Source: an uncultured Flavobacteriaceae bacterium (GTDB lineage: Bacteria; Bacteroidota; Bacteroidia; Flavobacteriales; Flavobacteriaceae). Taken from it: a DNA stretch of 64,000 nucleotides. The DNA is taken from the NCBI GenBank assembly GCA_947487895.1, contig CANKYF010000014.1, positions 1 through 64,000 of the forward strand, written 5' to 3'. The notes beneath the pieces are model-generated. The model made no database searches and was not told where the DNA came from. It saw only the letters and a list, made by a program, of their open reading frames with translations. The position numbers were made by a program, and so were the translations under genes. Below, one piece after another: positions 61,411 to 64,000 of the stretch (position 1 is its first letter; every line of letters begins with the position of its first letter).

Positions 61411-63786
61411 ATGATACGAAACTATTTTAAAATCGCATGGCGAAACTTAAAAAGGAGAAAAGTATTTTCAGCTATTAATATTTTGGGGCTTGCCATAGGT
61501 TTTGGTAGTAGTATTATAATTTATCTGTTTTTAAACTATCATTTTTCTTTTGAAAATTTTCATACCAATGCAGATAGAATTTATAGAATAGACACAGAAG
61601 AAACAAGAGGAACTGTAAATCATATAGCGAGTGTACCTCCTGGTTTGGCGAATACATTAAGAGAGGATTATGATTATACAGAAAAGGTTACCAAAATTGT
61701 TTGGAAAGAAAATTTAGTAGTAAGTGTCATTAGAAATACTAACAAGGCTAAGTACAAAGAAGATGTGGCATTTGTTGAAGATGGTTTTTTTGATGTTTTT
61801 AGGTTACCAACAATACGAGGGGGTAAACCTATTCTTTTCCAGCCAAATACAGCGGTAATAACCGAAAAAAAGGCGCTGACAATGTTTGGAAAACGAGATG
61901 TTGTGGGAGAAGTTTTTAAGCTTGATAATGATAAAGTTATAGAAATAGTAGGGGTTTTAAAAGATTTGCCTAAATCTACTTTTTTAAGAACCGATATTTT
62001 TGTTGCTTTTGAAAACCTCAATAATTTTAATTCCTTTGAAGCTGGTGAAAGTTGGTATGGAATATCTGGAGATCTTAAGTGTTTTGCACTTTTAAAACCA
62101 GATGTAAAAAAAGAAAATTTAGCAACCGCTCTTTTAGAATTTCCAAAAAAATATAGATCTGAAGACCCTACAACCAAACACGTTTACAAATTACATGCCT
62201 TAACCGATATTCACTTTATTAAAGAGTACGGAGGTGTAGATACTACATTTCTCATTTTATTTGGAATTATAGGTTTGTTTTTAATAGGAATAGCTGCTAT
62301 TAATTTTATAAATATTTCAACAGCCTTATCTACTTATCGTTCCAGAGAAATAGGCATCCGTAAAGTTTTAGGCAGTATTAAGCAACATTTGTTTTGGCAA
62401 TTTATTGTTGAAACTTTCTTAATCACTTTAATGGCCGTTTTATTAGGATTGTTAATGGCAGCCATTTTTCTTCCAGTATTCAACTCATTGTTTGACCTTG
62501 AATTATCTTTAAAAACACTGTTAAATGTTCAGTTTTTCAGTATGATACTACTACTTTTAGGAGTAGTTACATTTATGTCGGGTTCTTACCCTGGCATTCT
62601 AATGTCTCGTATTTTGCCAGTGTTAGCTTTAAAAGGATCGTTTCTTCAAAAACACACAAAAGGCGTATCTACACGAAAAGTTCTTGTTGTAACACAGTTT
62701 TCAATATCAATAATTCTTATTGTAGCTACTATAGTTCTCTCTAAACAGATTGATTATGCTGTAAATAGTGATTTGGGGTTTGATAAAGATCAGGTTGTCA
62801 TGTTAAGCCTTCCTAAAACTATTGATGGGGTGCAACAGCAAAGTTTAAAAGGACGTTTAAAAAATATTTCTGGTGTTGAAGACGTCGCTATGTGTTTAAG
62901 TAGTCCATGTGCGGCTACTAACAATTGGTATTCTGGTGTTAATTATGACAACAGGCCAGAGGCGGAAAAGTTTCAAATTTCGTTAAAGCCCGGAGATGAA
63001 GATTATTTAAAATTGTATGACGTCTCTTTTGTTGCCGGTAGAAACTTTTTCAAAAAAGAACACTCTAATGAAATGATTGTGAATGAGCAATTTGTTAAAA
63101 ATATAGGAGTTAACTCAGAAGCAATTTTAGGTAAAAAGTTAAGCGTAAATGATGTTACTGGAAATATTGTAGGAGTAATTAAAGATTTTCATAATGAAAA
63201 ATTCACCAATGGTATAAGTGCTATAGTTATTACCCCTAATACTGAATGGTATAGTGAAATATCGTTAAAAATAAGTCCTTTAGATACAAAAAGTACTTTA
63301 GCTAATATTGAAAAAGAGTGGTCTCAAATGTTCCCGAATCATATTTTTGATTACCGCTTTTTAGATGATAGAATTAACCAACAGTATAGAACAGAACAAC
63401 GTTATCTTTTTCTATCAAAAATATTTTCTGGATTAGCCATATTAATAGGTTGTTTAGGTATATATGGGTTGATACTCTTTTTTGCACATCAACGTATTAA
63501 AGAAGTTGGCATCCGAAAAGTTCTAGGGAGTAGTGTAAGCCATATATTGAGTTTGTTCTCTGTAGATTTCCTCAAGCTTATCTTAATAGCAGGGATCATA
63601 GCTACACCAATTGCTTGGTATGTAACAGAACAATGGTTGCAAGGGTATGTGTATAGAACTAAAATACACTGGTGGTATTTTGTCATTGCTATTGTATCTG
63701 TAATGTTAATCACGCTCATAACCATAAGTTATCAAACCATAAAAGTTGCAATTGCTAACCCTATTAAAAGTTTACGAACAGAATAG
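61411..63786 (+). CDS. Large FtsX/MacB-type ABC permease 3
   Basis: A 791-residue paralogue with the same domain order. The loop motifs are YRSREIGIRKVLGSIKQH and RIKEVGIRKVLGSSVSH. The first 12 residues (MIRNYFKIAWRN) are encoded by almost the same bases as in permease 4, while the periplasmic domains are clearly diverged, so the paralogues probably differ in what they contact. It starts one base after permease 2. Confidence 0.9.
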   Translation: MIRNYFKIAWRNLKRRKVFSAINILGLAIGFGSSIIIYLFLNYHFSFENFHTNADRIYRIDTEETRGTVNHIASVPPGLANTLREDYDYTEKVTKIVWKENLVVSVIRNTNKAKYKEDVAFVEDGFFDVFRLPTIRGGKPILFQPNTAVITEKKALTMFGKRDVVGEVFKLDNDKVIEIVGVLKDLPKSTFLRTDIFVAFENLNNFNSFEAGESWYGISGDLKCFALLKPDVKKENLATALLEFPKKYRSEDPTTKHVYKLHALTDIHFIKEYGGVDTTFLILFGIIGLFLIGIAAINFINISTALSTYRSREIGIRKVLGSIKQHLFWQFIVETFLITLMAVLLGLLMAAIFLPVFNSLFDLELSLKTLLNVQFFSMILLLLGVVTFMSGSYPGILMSRILPVLALKGSFLQKHTKGVSTRKVLVVTQFSISIILIVATIVLSKQIDYAVNSDLGFDKDQVVMLSLPKTIDGVQQQSLKGRLKNISGVEDVAMCLSSPCAATNNWYSGVNYDNRPEAEKFQISLKPGDEDYLKLYDVSFVAGRNFFKKEHSNEMIVNEQFVKNIGVNSEAILGKKLSVNDVTGNIVGVIKDFHNEKFTNGISAIVITPNTEWYSEISLKISPLDTKSTLANIEKEWSQMFPNHIFDYRFLDDRINQQYRTEQRYLFLSKIFSGLAILIGCLGIYGLILFFAHQRIKEVGIRKVLGSSVSHILSLFSVDFLKLILIAGIIATPIAWYVTEQWLQGYVYRTKIHWWYFVIAIVSVMLITLITISYQTIKVAIANPIKSLRTE

Positions 63787-63813
63787 AGTGTATTTATCAA
63801 AAAAAGAATAATT

Positions 63814-64000
63814 ATGATACGAAACTATTTTAAAATCGCGTGGCGAAACTTATTAAAGAATAAAGGTTTTTCATTTATAAATATTTTCGGTTTAAGTATT
63901 GGTGTAGCAGCTTGTATTTTGATTAGTATATACATTTTGCATGAAAGTAGTTATGATAAACATGTATCAAACGCTGAGAATATTTACAGGATGACTACAG
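63814..64000 (+). CDS. Large FtsX/MacB-type ABC permease 4 (partial, runs past window end)
   Basis: Only the first 62 residues are in the window. They begin MIRNYFKIAWRNLLKNKGFS and continue with the first membrane helix (IFGLSIGVAACILISIYIL), matching the start of permeases 1-3. The gene continues beyond position 64000, so length and later domains are unknown. The frame is open to the edge and the ATG at 63814 is preceded by a 27-base gap after permease 3. Confidence 0.85.
   Translation, partial: MIRNYFKIAWRNLLKNKGFSFINIFGLSIGVAACILISIYILHESSYDKHVSNAENIYRMTT

Noticed and set aside
61674-62177. 167-residue minus-strand frame inside permease 3
   Set aside because: Longest shadow in the window, but Ser/Lys/Thr-rich and antisense to a conserved gene with no family marks.

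Overview
The window reads as chromosomal DNA from a low-GC marine-type member of the Flavobacteriaceae (Bacteroidota), probably a gliding species. The evidence is the type IX secretion / gliding gene set (gldJ, porU, porV, gldB, gldC), a FecI-FecR-TonB-receptor trio, the DUF1800-DUF1501 pair, Bacteroidota-type -7 elements (TANNTTTG), few recognisable Shine-Dalgarno sequences, and the small intergenic palindromes common in this family. No rRNA, tRNA, CRISPR array, transposase or prophage structural gene was seen.

Layout. 0.2-1.1 kb: a small repressor-like module (HTH gene divergent from two tiny genes). 1.2-9.6 kb: murF and gldJ on the minus strand, divergent from porU-porV. 9.7-15.5 kb: cdd, then pdhA-pdhC, then an M28 peptidase-SDR-HAD operon. 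15.6-18.2 kb: an ECF sigma factor, a one-helix membrane protein that looks like its anti-sigma factor, and a coiled-coil/beta-barrel outer membrane protein. 18.2-24.1 kb: an SGNH-like protein, dnaG without zinc ligands, an atypical response regulator, nadE, and gldB-gldC. 24.4-31.1 kb: accessory genes on the minus strand: a GH2 lipoprotein, a small secreted repeat protein resembling septoil-knot proteins, an acyltransferase, a DUF2200 protein, a YkuD_2 L,D-transpeptidase-like protein and a small outer membrane protein. 31.3-38.6 kb: a minus-strand cluster sigma-FecR-TonB receptor-DUF1800-DUF1501, with a 9-copy heptamer repeat between the sigma and fecR genes. 38.9-43.6 kb: a modular acidic lipoprotein, ffh, a four-helix-bundle cassette and folD. 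43.7-50.1 kb: a GH71/99-like lipoprotein and a six-gene minus-strand operon from a HerA-like ATPase to an RluF-type pseudouridine synthase. 50.2-64 kb: queE, then an NtrY/NtrC-type two-component pair divergent from a MacB-like export cluster (membrane-fusion protein, ATPase, DUF2807 protein and four tandem large permeases, the last cut by the window edge).

How they work together. PorU and PorV process and shuttle T9SS cargo; GldJ, GldB and GldC belong to the gliding/secretion machine; the DUF1501 protein here carries a C-terminal T9SS sorting domain and is a likely client. Two cell-surface signalling routes are visible (15.6 kb and 38.6 kb). The two-component pair at 50.8-53.5 kb, with a sigma-54 activator, probably controls the adjacent export cluster; a perfect -24 box (TGGCACG) sits just upstream of the first export gene.

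The best candidates for new biology are the secreted repeat protein at 27.2-27.6 kb, the four-helix-bundle cassette flanked by inverted repeats at 42.3-42.7 kb, the heptamer array inside the sigma/anti-sigma operon, and the trans-envelope sigma trio at 15.6 kb. All functions are read from sequence by eye; no database search was run.
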